From Phycisphaerales bacterium (lineage in GTDB: Bacteria; Planctomycetota; Phycisphaerae; SM23-33): DNA of 9,193 bases. The position numbers were made by a program, and so were the translations under genes. The stretch lies in NCBI GenBank assembly GCA_003171235.1, contig PMYM01000083.1:1-9193 (forward strand). The letters are read 5' to 3'. The notes under the pieces were generated by a model, which was not told the origin of the DNA, did not search any database, and was given only the letters and a program-made list of their open reading frames with translations. Below, in pieces: positions 1-6,466 of this stretch; the stretch's first letter is position 1, and each line of letters starts with the position of its first letter.

Positions 1-2
1 AG

Positions 3-371
3 GCCGCCGAGCCGGTCCCGGCGACTCCCCCGCCGCCTGCGCCTCCCTCAGACCAGTACGCCCTGGCGGATGAGCCCGCGTCCGCGCAGCCGTCGCGGTC
101 CGTCTCGGTACGCGCCCGCAACACCATCGAGGCCCGGGCCATCGCCCATTCATACAAGAAGACCATGATCCCGCTGCTGCTCCTTGTGGGGGTGCTGCTG
201 GTGATCATCTGCGGCGTATGTATTTACATCTATACCGCCGCCCAGCCGGAGTTCCGCGGCAACAACTACCACAAGACGGTGCTGCTGCTGGCGGTGCTGA
301 GCCTGCCCCTGGCCGTGGTTATGTTCCTGGGGGCCTGGTGGTTCCATCACGAAACCAGCGGGCGGACCTGA
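3..371 (+). CDS. Two-helix membrane protein, 3' end only (5' end outside window)
   Basis: The reading frame is open from the left edge and ends at TGA 369-371, giving 122 visible residues. I do not recognise the family. The first ~50 residues are rich in Pro, Ala and Ser and look like a flexible linker. A basic stretch (SYKK) precedes a first hydrophobic helix (about residues 55-79, starting MIPLLLLVG). A short polar loop follows (QPEFRGNNYHK), then a second helix (about 98-116), and the chain ends soon after with HHETSGRT. That is a helical hairpin anchoring a C-terminus in the inner membrane; the two ends would face the same side. An internal ATG at 165 could give a 68-residue protein made of only the hairpin, but the frame stays open upstream with similar base composition, so a longer protein is more likely. 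pgsA starts 12 nt downstream, so the two are probably co-transcribed. Confidence 0.7.
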   Translation, partial: AAEPVPATPPPPAPPSDQYALADEPASAQPSRSVSVRARNTIEARAIAHSYKKTMIPLLLLVGVLLVIICGVCIYIYTAAQPEFRGNNYHKTVLLLAVLSLPLAVVMFLGAWWFHHETSGRT

Positions 372-383
372 GGCCCTGGAAAA

Positions 384-1094
384 ATGTCCATGCCCCAAGC
401 CAAAGGCATCTGGAGCTACCTCAACTGGGCCAACCGCATCACGTTGTTTAGGTTCATGCTCATTGCCCCGTTCGTGGTGCTGCTGCGCCACCAGCAGGAC
501 AACGACTCCTACCGCCGCCTGGCCCTGGTCATTTTTGTAATCATGGGGGTGTCTGACTTCGTGGACGGCTTCTTGGCCCGCCGCTTCAAGCTCAAGACCG
601 AGCTGGGGGCCATCCTCGACCCGCTGGCCGATAAAATCATGATCATCTGCGCGGCGGTGCTGCTGGCGGCCGACCAGTCGTCCGTAACCGGGGCGCGCCT
701 GCCCGACTGGGTGGTGATCGCCATCGTGGGCAAGGACCTGTGGGTGATCGTGGGCTTCGTGGTGGTGTTCCTGATTATCGGGCGGGTGCACGTCGAGCCG
801 ACCATCACCGGCAAACTCACCACGGCCGCACAACTGCTCATGGTATGCTGTATACTGATCAATCCGGAACTGGACCAGGCGGGCCTGAAGCTGGGCCTGC
901 CGGCGGGCCTCCCATTGGGCTTCTGGGCGACGCGCGTGCTCTGGTGGCTGGTGACGATGATGTGCGTGCTGGCGGCCCTGCACTACACCTACGCCGGCAT
1001 CGGCGTGGTGGCGGAGAACGAGAAAAAGCAGGGACTTTCAACGCAGAGTACGCAGAGAAACGCAGAGGAAAAGGAAGAAGAAACAGACAGTTAA
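384..1094 (+). CDS. pgsA: CDP-diacylglycerol--glycerol-3-phosphate 3-phosphatidyltransferase
   Basis: It makes phosphatidylglycerol phosphate from CDP-diacylglycerol and glycerol 3-phosphate in the inner membrane, the committed step to phosphatidylglycerol and cardiolipin. The full CDP-alcohol phosphatidyltransferase signature D-x2-DG-x2-AR-x8-G-x3-D-x3-D is present as D58, D61-G62, A65-R66, G75, D79 and D83; the aspartates bind the catalytic metals. Several hydrophobic segments (about 20-35, 44-60, 84-96, 108-132, 146-160, 180-200) fit the usual six-helix fold. The N-terminal NWANRITLFRF segment matches the family's typical N-x-ITLxR start. At 236 residues it is longer than usual (about 180-200), partly because residues 218-236 are encoded by the left arm of a CGCAGAG repeat element rather than by family sequence. 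A second ATG lies at 390. There is no strong Shine-Dalgarno site, in keeping with translation coupled to the gene 12 nt upstream. It could instead act on another alcohol, but the PgsA-like start argues for this assignment. Confidence 0.88.
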   Translation: MSMPQAKGIWSYLNWANRITLFRFMLIAPFVVLLRHQQDNDSYRRLALVIFVIMGVSDFVDGFLARRFKLKTELGAILDPLADKIMIICAAVLLAADQSSVTGARLPDWVVIAIVGKDLWVIVGFVVVFLIIGRVHVEPTITGKLTTAAQLLMVCCILINPELDQAGLKLGLPAGLPLGFWATRVLWWLVTMMCVLAALHYTYAGIGVVAENEKKQGLSTQSTQRNAEEKEEETDS

Positions 1095-1230
1095 GAAGCG
1101 GTAGAGAGAAATCATTCCATATTGAACTTTTAGCTTAGAAAAGTAAGGGTAAAGAATGCACTTTGATCTCTTGCTCTTTGCGTTTACTGGACTCCTTCCT
1201 CTGCGTTTCTCTGCGTCCTCTGCGTTGAAA
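1036..1230. repeat. Inverted pair of CGCAGAG tandem arrays, element 1
   Basis: The left arm (from 1036) reads TTTCAACGCAGAG and repeats CGCAGAG three times at 9-10 nt spacing. The right arm (1196-1230) is its reverse complement: 34 of the first 35 positions match. The 120-odd nt between the arms are clearly richer in A and T than the flanking genes. The left arm lies inside the pgsA reading frame, and the right arm ends 20 nt before the ribBA start. The same unit forms element 2 at 8846-9019, so this is a dispersed family and not a local palindrome. No transposase is encoded inside. Confidence 0.85.
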
Positions 1231-1239
1231 TCTGTTTTT

Positions 1240-1243
1240 GGAG
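1240..1243 (+). promoter_or_regulatory. Shine-Dalgarno site deciding the ribBA start
   Basis: GGAG lies 6 nt before TTG 1250 (TTTTTGGAGTCTGACTTG). This favours the start at 1250 over the upstream in-frame TTG at 1238, which has only a T-rich run and the repeat arm before it. RibBA proteins also normally begin just before the first helix (here PFAKIDEILEDIRAG). Confidence 0.6.
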
Positions 1244-1249
1244 TCTGAC

Positions 1250-2482
1250 TTGCCGTTTGCGAAGATTGATGAAATTCTGGAAGACATCCGCGCCGGCCGG
1301 CTGGTAGTGCTGTTCGATGACGAGAACCGCGAGAACGAGGGCGACCTGGTATGTGCGGCCGAGAAGGTCACCCCCGAGCTGATCAATTTCATGGCCCGGT
1401 TCGGGCGGGGGCTGATCTGCCTGCCCATGACCACCGACAAGGCCGACACCCTGGGCCTGCACCCCCAGACCACCGAGAACACCGCCCCCTACTCCACCGC
1501 CTTCACCATCACCATCGACGCCGCCGAGGGCATCGCCACCGGCATCTCCGCCGCCGACCGGGCCCGCACCATCCTGCAGGCCTGCCGCGACGAGGCCAAG
1601 CCGACCGATTTCGTCCGCCCCGGGCACATGATGCCGCTGCGCGCCCGCCCGGGCGGGGTGCTGGTGCGGGCCGGGCAGACCGAGGGCGCCGTCGACCTGG
1701 CGCGCCTGGCGGGCCTGAGGCCCATGGGCGTAATCTGCGAGATCATGAACGACGACGGCACCATGGCCCGCCTAAGCGACCTGGAGAAGTTCTGCGCCCG
1801 CCACCGGCTCAAGATGTGCACCGTGGCCGACCTGATCAAGTACCGCCTGCGCCGGGACAAGCTCATCCGCCGGGCCATCGAGATCGACCTGCCCACCGAG
1901 GCCGGGCTGTTCCACCTGATCGCCTATGAATCGCAGGTTGACGCCGATCCGCACGTGGCGTTGTGCATGGGCCCCATCGGCCAGTTGGACGAGCAGGGCC
2001 AACCCGTGCCCTTCGACAAGCCCGCCCTGGTGCGCGTGCACAGCGAATGCCTCACCGGCGACATCTTCCACTCCCGCCGCTGCGACTGCGGCGACCAGCT
2101 CCACGCCGCCCTGGCGGCCATCGCCAAGGAAGGGGCGGGCGTGCTGCTGTACATCCGCCAGGAGGGGCGCGGCATCGGCTTAATTAATAAACTGCGGGCC
2201 TACAAGCTCCAGATCGAGCAGGGAATGGACACGGTCGAGGCCAACCTCCACCTGGGCTTCGAGCCCGACAAGCGAGACTACGGCATCGGCAACCAGATCC
2301 TGCGCGACCTGGGCCTGTCCCAACTGCGGATCATGACCAATAACCCCCGTAAGATCTACGGCCTGGACGGCTTCGGCCTGACCATCGTCCAGCGCGTGCC
2401 GCTGGAAATCCCCCCCGTGCCCGAAGACCTCGGCTACCTGCAGGCCAAGAAGGACAAGATGGGGCACATACTGGACCTGTAG
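1250..2482 (+). CDS. ribBA: Bifunctional DHBP synthase / GTP cyclohydrolase II
   Basis: A fused cytosolic enzyme making both precursors of riboflavin: the N-terminal half converts ribulose 5-phosphate to dihydroxybutanone phosphate, the C-terminal half opens GTP to the diaminopyrimidine. It has 410 residues from TTG 1250 (B. subtilis RibBA has 398). The DHBP synthase half (about 1-200) has DDENRENEGD (23-32), RPGH (H126) and CEIMNDDGTMA (E164). The GTP cyclohydrolase II half (about 205-410) has zinc ligands C267, C278 and C280 in SECLTGDIFHSRRCDCG, RQEGRGIGL, the catalytic pair D340 and R342 in FEPDKRD, and TNNPRKI. One oddity: the usual GHTEA/RAGHTEA metal-ligand His is Gln here (Q143 in RAGQTEG), while the cyclohydrolase site looks complete. 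No FMN riboswitch is visible upstream; the gap from pgsA is taken up by repeat element 1. The stop TAG abuts the next repeat element. Confidence 0.93.
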   Translation: MPFAKIDEILEDIRAGRLVVLFDDENRENEGDLVCAAEKVTPELINFMARFGRGLICLPMTTDKADTLGLHPQTTENTAPYSTAFTITIDAAEGIATGISAADRARTILQACRDEAKPTDFVRPGHMMPLRARPGGVLVRAGQTEGAVDLARLAGLRPMGVICEIMNDDGTMARLSDLEKFCARHRLKMCTVADLIKYRLRRDKLIRRAIEIDLPTEAGLFHLIAYESQVDADPHVALCMGPIGQLDEQGQPVPFDKPALVRVHSECLTGDIFHSRRCDCGDQLHAALAAIAKEGAGVLLYIRQEGRGIGLINKLRAYKLQIEQGMDTVEANLHLGFEPDKRDYGIGNQILRDLGLSQLRIMTNNPRKIYGLDGFGLTIVQRVPLEIPPVPEDLGYLQAKKDKMGHILDL

Positions 2483-2648
2483 GAATTTTCGATTTTCGAT
2501 TTACGATTTTCGATTTGCAGAGCCAAAGGCAGCCGTGACGATCTTTCCATTCATGGTTTACACTCCCTGAATCGGAATCCGGGAGAATCCTGCCCGTCGC
2601 CTCCGGCTCCTTAAATCGAAAATCGCAAATCGTAAATCGTAAATCCTA
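2480..2648. repeat. Inverted pair of AAATCGN heptamer arrays between convergent genes
   Basis: The left arm (2480-2516) and the reverse complement of the right arm (2613-2648) both begin TAGGA and continue as ATTTNCG-type heptamers (on the other strand AAATCGN). They match at 33 of 36 positions with a single 1-nt gap. The opening TAG of each arm is the stop codon of the gene on that side (ribBA, acyltransferase). Inside, the 96-nt spacer shows weaker continued complementarity near its ends and a small CTCCC/GGGAG hairpin (2563-2585). The element fills the whole intergenic gap and could fold into a long hairpin in either transcript, but no clean T-tract follows it, so a role as terminator is only a guess. 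Confidence 0.85.
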
Positions 2649-3584
2649 GGCGACTCCGTCGCCGCCGGCCTTGCTGCCGTCGGGGCGGTGCTTCCAGCGC
2701 CGGTGGACCCAGAGGTACTGCTCGGGCGCCCGCTCGACGATCTTCTCCAGCTCGTGCATGTATTCCTGCGTGATCCAGACCACCGGGTCGGGTTTGTCGG
2801 CCCACTCGCGGGGGTAGATGATCCGTTGCAGGACGATCTCGAACTCGAACTTGTCTGACAACCTCTGGCCGCATCCCACCATGATCGGGGAGCCGGTCCG
2901 CACGGCCATCACCGCCGTGGACTTGTTGGTGCTGGCCGGCCGGCCGAAAAAATCCACGAACACGCCGCGCTGCCCGGCGTCCTGGTCGCCGATGATGCCC
3001 AAAAGGCCGTGCCCGTCCAGCACCTCGGCCATGTCGCCCGAGGCCCCCCGCTTGTACAGGATGCTCTGCCCGGCGCGCTCGCGCACGCCCATGACGAATT
3101 CGTTGATGTGCGGGTTGTCCAGCGGCCTGGCCACCGCCACCAGCGGAAAGCCGATGGTGGCCAGGGTGTAGCCGGCGATCTCCCAACTGCCGAAATGCCC
3201 GGTCCAGAGGATGGCACCGGTCTCCTGGCGGATGAGCAGGCGCAGGGCTCCTTCCATCCCCGGGGCAAAGCGCACGTGCCGCCGCCAGCTCAGGGGCGTC
3301 ACCAGCCGGGGCGTCAGCAGCATCTCCAGCCCCAGGTAGACCATGTGCGACATGCTCTTGCGGGCCACGCGCCGCACCCGCCCCTCCGGCCAGTGCGGGA
3401 ACGACAGGCGGATGTGGCCCTCCGCGATCCGCCGGTGCCGCCGGTCCACCCGCCAGAGCGTCTCGCCCATCCACCGGGCGAAGCGGTAGGCCTTCTGGGG
3501 CGGGAACATGTGTACCCACATGGCGAAATACCGCAGGCCCAGGTAGACCAGGTAGTCAGTCACTTTGTTGCGGGGACGAGCCAT
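2646..3584 (-). CDS. Lysophospholipid/lipid A acyltransferase, LpxL/HtrB family
   Basis: The family transfers an acyl chain from acyl carrier protein to a lipid A precursor or similar lipid at the inner face of the inner membrane. The protein has 312 residues, the normal length. A hydrophobic N-terminal segment (about 10-28, YLVYLGLRYFAMWVHMF) would anchor it. The catalytic H-x4-E motif is GHFGSWEIAG (H130, E135). Further family blocks are RPLDNPHINEFVMGVRERAG (153-172), GDQDAG with VDFFGRPASTNKSTA (199-224) and the C-terminal PEQYLWVHRRWKHRP (287-301). ATG 3584 gives the typical N-terminus, but no Shine-Dalgarno site is visible because the repeat element begins 2 nt upstream of the ATG. It is downstream of proS on the same strand and may be read from the same transcript through that element. 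The acyl chain and acceptor cannot be told from sequence, so no specific Lpx symbol is given. Confidence 0.85.
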   Translation of the reverse strand: MARPRNKVTDYLVYLGLRYFAMWVHMFPPQKAYRFARWMGETLWRVDRRHRRIAEGHIRLSFPHWPEGRVRRVARKSMSHMVYLGLEMLLTPRLVTPLSWRRHVRFAPGMEGALRLLIRQETGAILWTGHFGSWEIAGYTLATIGFPLVAVARPLDNPHINEFVMGVRERAGQSILYKRGASGDMAEVLDGHGLLGIIGDQDAGQRGVFVDFFGRPASTNKSTAVMAVRTGSPIMVGCGQRLSDKFEFEIVLQRIIYPREWADKPDPVVWITQEYMHELEKIVERAPEQYLWVHRRWKHRPDGSKAGGDGVA

Positions 3585-3585
3585 T

Positions 3586-3712
3586 GTTAGTCGGTGAATC
3601 GGTTAATCGGTCAATCGGTAAATATGGTATTCCTGTGAATCAGCATGACACTTATCGACTAAGAGGAAAAATCCTCCTGCCGATCAACCGATTAACCGAT
3701 CAACCGATTAAC
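3586..3712. repeat. Inverted pair of AATCGGTN arrays between proS and acyltransferase
   Basis: The left arm (3586-3618) repeats AATCGG at 8-nt spacing; the right arm (3680-3712) is its reverse complement, with 28 of 33 positions matching. The 61-nt spacer holds a small perfect hairpin GAGGA-AAAA-TCCTC (3663-3676). The element covers nearly the whole gap: the left arm starts 2 nt from the acyltransferase ATG, and the right arm ends 11 nt from the proS stop. The unit is unrelated in sequence to CGCAGAG but the plan of the element is the same. Confidence 0.83.
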
Positions 3713-3723
3713 TGGCTGTATCT

Positions 3724-5460
3724 TTACGCCTTGGGCCACATGTCGGCCAGCAGGCGGCGGGCCTCGGCCACGGCCGCTTCCAACGGCACCAGGGCGGGCT
3801 TCTCGTCGGTGCGGCGCTTGAGTTCGACCTTGCCTTCCTTCAGGCCGCGCTCGCCCACGGTGATCCGCAGGGGGAAGCCGATCAGGTCGGCATCCTTGAA
3901 CTTCACGCCCGGGCGCTCGTCGCGGTCGTCCAGCAGCACGTCCACGCCGGCGGCGGCCAGTTCGTCGTGCAGCCGAACGGCCGTGTCCATCACCGCCCCG
4001 CTGCCCACGTTGATCGGCACCACCAGAATTTCAAACGGCGCGATGGAGGGCGGCAGGATGCAGCCGTTGGCGTCGTGGCCCGACTCGATGGCCATAGCCA
4101 GGATGCGATTGACGCCGATGCCGTAGCAGCCCATGATGCACGGCCGGCTCTGGCCCTTCTCGTCCAGGAACGTGGCGCCGAGCTGCTGGCTGTACTTGGT
4201 TCCCAGCTTGAAGACGTGCCCGATCTCCACGCCGTGGGAGAAGACCAGCTTCTTGCCGCCCCAGGTGTCGCCCGGGACGGCGTTGCGGATGTCGGCCACC
4301 GTCACGTTGGGCCCTGCCAGCGGGAAATCCCGCCCGGGCACAACATTGAGCATGTGGTAATCGGTCTTGTTGGCGCCGCTGATGCCCGCGGGCATGGCCG
4401 CCACCGAGTGGTCGATGACCAGCTTTTGCACCTTCTCGGCCAGGCCCTGCGGCCCGGCAAAGCCCACCGCCGCTCCGGTCAACCGCGTAATAACCTCCGG
4501 GCTGGCTAGGGCGAGCTCTGCCCCGCCGGCGGCGCGAGAGAGCTTGGCCGGGTTGACCTCGTGGTCGCCGCGCACCAGGGCCAGCACCGTCTGGCCGTCG
4601 GCGGCGTACACCAGCGTCTTTATCATCTCGGCCGGCTTGGTCTTGAGGAAGCTACAGACGGCCTCAATGGTGCCGACGTTGGGGGTGTGAACTTCCTTCA
4701 TCGGGCCGATGCCGCCCACGCCATCGAGCTCCAGGCGGGCGGGCGGGTCCACCTCGGCCTTATCCAGGTTGGCGGCGTAGCTGCCGTCATCGCTCATGAC
4801 CAGGGTGTCGCCCACCTCGCAGGGCGCCATGAATTCCTCGGTGTCGGTGCCGCCCATGCCGCCCGAATCGGCCTGCACCACCACGTACTTCAGCCCGCAG
4901 CGGGCGAAGATGCGGCAGTAGGCTTGGTACATCTTGCGGTAGGATTCGTCCAGGCCCTCGGCTGTCGCGTCGAAGCTGTAGGCGTCCTTCATCAGGAACT
5001 CGCGGCTGCGGATGACGCCATACTGCGGCCGGTATTCGTCGCGGAACTTGTAGTTGATCTGGTAGAGGTTGATCGGCAACTGCTTGTAACTGCTGACGTG
5101 GTGGGCGACCAGGTCGGTGATTACCTCCTCAGCTGTTGGAGCCAGCACGTTTTCACGCCCGTGGCGATCCTTGAAATGGCAGAGGATCTCGCGGAAGACC
5201 ACGTCGCGCCCGGTGGCGCTCCACAGCTCCATCGGCTGGAGGATGGGCAGGGCGACTTCCTGGGCCCCGGCGGCGTCCATCTCCTGGCGGATGATGGCGA
5301 TGATCTTCAGCAGGCTGCGCCAGCCCAAAGGCAGGTAGGTGTAGGTGCCGCTGGCGAGCTTGCGGATCAGCCCAGCGCGGATCATCAGTTGGTGGGAGGC
5401 GATCTCGGCCTCGGCCGGCACTTCCTTGACCGTCGGAATCAGCAGCTTTGAATACCTCAT
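3724..5460 (-). CDS. proS: Prolyl-tRNA synthetase, bacterial type with editing insertion
   Basis: It charges tRNA-Pro with proline in the cytosol; the insertion domain hydrolyses mischarged alanyl-tRNA-Pro. The 578 residues are the usual length for the bacterial class. The start (MRYSKLLIPTVKEVPAEAE, then SHQLMIRAGLIRKLASGTY) is typical. Class II motif 1 is around GAQEVALPILQP (65-76), motif 2 is FRDEYRPQYGVIRSREFLMKDAYSF (139-163) and motif 3 is GCYGIGVNRILAMAIE (444-459). The editing insertion lies between motifs 2 and 3 (about 224-407) and includes the GDHEVNPAKL block. The C-terminal anticodon-binding domain covers about 475-570 (LLDDRDERPGVKFKDADLIGFPLRITVG). The ATG at 5460 is the natural start; upstream only a weak purine run (AAAGAGAC) is seen. 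The acyltransferase gene follows on the same strand after repeat element 4. Confidence 0.96.
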   Translation of the reverse strand: MRYSKLLIPTVKEVPAEAEIASHQLMIRAGLIRKLASGTYTYLPLGWRSLLKIIAIIRQEMDAAGAQEVALPILQPMELWSATGRDVVFREILCHFKDRHGRENVLAPTAEEVITDLVAHHVSSYKQLPINLYQINYKFRDEYRPQYGVIRSREFLMKDAYSFDATAEGLDESYRKMYQAYCRIFARCGLKYVVVQADSGGMGGTDTEEFMAPCEVGDTLVMSDDGSYAANLDKAEVDPPARLELDGVGGIGPMKEVHTPNVGTIEAVCSFLKTKPAEMIKTLVYAADGQTVLALVRGDHEVNPAKLSRAAGGAELALASPEVITRLTGAAVGFAGPQGLAEKVQKLVIDHSVAAMPAGISGANKTDYHMLNVVPGRDFPLAGPNVTVADIRNAVPGDTWGGKKLVFSHGVEIGHVFKLGTKYSQQLGATFLDEKGQSRPCIMGCYGIGVNRILAMAIESGHDANGCILPPSIAPFEILVVPINVGSGAVMDTAVRLHDELAAAGVDVLLDDRDERPGVKFKDADLIGFPLRITVGERGLKEGKVELKRRTDEKPALVPLEAAVAEARRLLADMWPKA

Positions 5461-5783
5461 GTCTCTTTCAGCACCTTTCTTAGTCTCATCGTTACGTCGC
5501 CAGGAAGGTTAGAGGTTAGAGGTGAGAGGTTGGAGTGGCAAGCCCCTTCCCCAGCATTTCTCGAATTGGGCCCGTGGCCTCGTTTCCTCAGGACCAAGAC
5601 GGTAAACCCCCTGGCACCCCTGGCGTCACACGCCTGAATACCCCCTGCGATGGCGATGTCGAACAGATTGTGGCAGGCAAGGGTGTGTAAAGACGGGCCA
5701 TTCTATTTAACCTTCACTCTTGCAATGTCTTATGTCATTGGCGGCCGGAAAATTGCGGAAAAGCATGGAAAGCCTGGTGCTGA
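5461..5783. other. 323-nt gap between proS and the putative HTH gene
   Basis: I see no convincing gene here. The part nearest proS should hold its promoter, but no clear -35/-10 pair stands out on the minus strand. It contains the AGGTTAG heptamer array (5506-5533). On the plus strand a 45-codon open frame runs from ATG 5650 to TAA 5787 (MAMSNRLWQARVCKDGP...), without a ribosome binding site and with far fewer G/C third positions than the neighbouring genes; I do not call it a gene. No terminator with a T-tract was found after the HTH gene. Confidence 0.5.
5506..5533 (+). repeat. Single tandem array of AGGTTAG heptamers
   Basis: Four units in a row: AGGTTAG, AGGTTAG, AGGTGAG, AGGTTGG. The period is exactly 7, as in the AAATCGN element. 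No good inverted partner was found in this gap; the nearest candidate (TAACCTTCACTC, about 5707-5718) matches only loosely. It may be half of a decayed paired element or a lone array. Confidence 0.7.
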
Positions 5784-6194
5784 TTAAATGACCGCTGTTG
5801 ATCGTCTTTGATCTTCTTGTGCGGCTTCTGAGGGTGATTCATCCATCGCCAGGCATGCCTGGGCGGGCTGCTGCGGGGCAGTTGGGTACGGGCCCAACGA
5901 GCCGGCGGTAGCCAGGCGCAGCAACTGGCTGGCGGCCCGGCGGGCGGTCTCGCCCTTGTCGTGAGAACTGTACAGCAGTTCCCCCAGCACCTTCATGGCC
6001 CGGGCGGTCTGGCGGCAGGCCTCCACCCGGCCGATCAGGCCGACCAGTTGCTCTTGATTTGCCAGCATGTTTCGCACCGAGCGGCTGGCGAGCATCTGGG
6101 CCAGGCGGTAGGGCTTGACTTTGAGCCTGCGGCGGATGACATGGGCGGGATAACCCGTTTCCAGCAGTTCCATCAGGTCGGCGATCTTGGCCAT
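5784..6194 (-). CDS. Hypothetical protein with putative helix-turn-helix N-terminus
   Basis: I do not recognise this 136-residue protein. The first half is basic and predicted helical: ADLMELLETGYPAHVIRRRLKVKPYRLAQMLASRSVRNML (5-44) reads like a homeodomain-like helix-turn-helix, where GYPAHVIRRRLKVKPYRLAQML would be the turn and recognition helix. Residues 46-96 form further amphipathic helices (EQLVGLIGRVEAC, MKVLGELLYSS, ARRAASQLLRLA). The tail (97-136) is low-complexity, rich in Pro, Gln, Ala and charged residues, and probably disordered. The start is well supported: AAGGGG lies 8 nt before ATG 6194, with a plausible promoter upstream. GC-rich third positions like those of its neighbours support real coding. 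It could be a small DNA-binding regulator or a small-terminase-like HTH protein; no phage genes are nearby. Its role is unknown. Confidence 0.72.
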   Translation of the reverse strand: MAKIADLMELLETGYPAHVIRRRLKVKPYRLAQMLASRSVRNMLANQEQLVGLIGRVEACRQTARAMKVLGELLYSSHDKGETARRAASQLLRLATAGSLGPYPTAPQQPAQACLAMDESPSEAAQEDQRRSTAVI

Positions 6195-6202
6195 TGATAG
6201 TT

Positions 6203-6208
6203 CCCCTT
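6203..6208 (-). promoter_or_regulatory. Shine-Dalgarno site of the putative HTH gene
   Basis: AAGGGG on the minus strand, 8 nt before ATG 6194. This fixes the start of the 136-residue protein. Confidence 0.6.
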
Positions 6209-6224
6209 AACTATGTTATATTCA

Positions 6225-6253
6225 CACATAACCACTTCGCCGCAGAAAGTCAA
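6225..6253 (-). promoter_or_regulatory. Candidate sigma70-type promoter for the putative HTH gene
   Basis: On the minus strand TTGACT (6253-6248) matches the -35 consensus at five of six positions. At 17 nt spacing lies TATGTG (6230-6225) as a weak -10. A better -10 by sequence, TATAAC (6220-6215), is 27 nt away and would place the RNA start in the ribosome binding site. GTTAT and ATAAC flank this area as a short inverted repeat (minus-strand GTTATGTGTGAATATAAC) and could be an operator. This is a consensus match only. Confidence 0.4.
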
Positions 6254-6466
6254 GAGGAATCTTTCCTGGCCGTAGGATTTTTTCGCGGGAGGAAAGAAGG
6301 TTAGAGATTCAAGCAGCAGCGTCAGATTGATCGCCCGAAGGCAACCCAGGAGCCTTGCCGGATTGCGCGTGCGGCCCAGCAACCGCACGCCCTACCCGCT
6401 GACCGGCGGTTCCGGGATGAATTATCGCCCTTATTCAGACGGACAGGCAACGGAAATCGTCTCGGA

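Noticed and set aside
1036..1230. CRISPR-like array
   Set aside because: Units are only 7 nt with 2-3 nt between them and are arranged as an inverted pair; there are no spacers of CRISPR length and no cas genes.
1238..1249. RibBA start at TTG 1238 (414 residues)
   Set aside because: There is no ribosome binding site before 1238, while GGAG lies 6 nt before TTG 1250.
1095..1249. FMN riboswitch before ribBA
   Set aside because: None of the conserved FMN aptamer blocks is visible; the gap is the spacer and right arm of repeat element 1.
2563..2585. Intrinsic terminator CTCCC/GGGAG between ribBA and the acyltransferase gene
   Set aside because: The stem is 5 bp with a 13-nt loop and no T-tract on either strand.
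2611..3519. Second minus-strand frame of 302 codons inside the acyltransferase gene
   Set aside because: It overlaps the frame with the HFGSWE and other family motifs and is Arg/Gly/Ala-rich shadow sequence ending in repeat-derived residues.
4561..5451. Long plus-strand frame of 296 codons antisense to proS
   Set aside because: It is a GC-rich mirror of a clearly identified gene, with a His/Val/Gly-biased composition and no recognisable motif.
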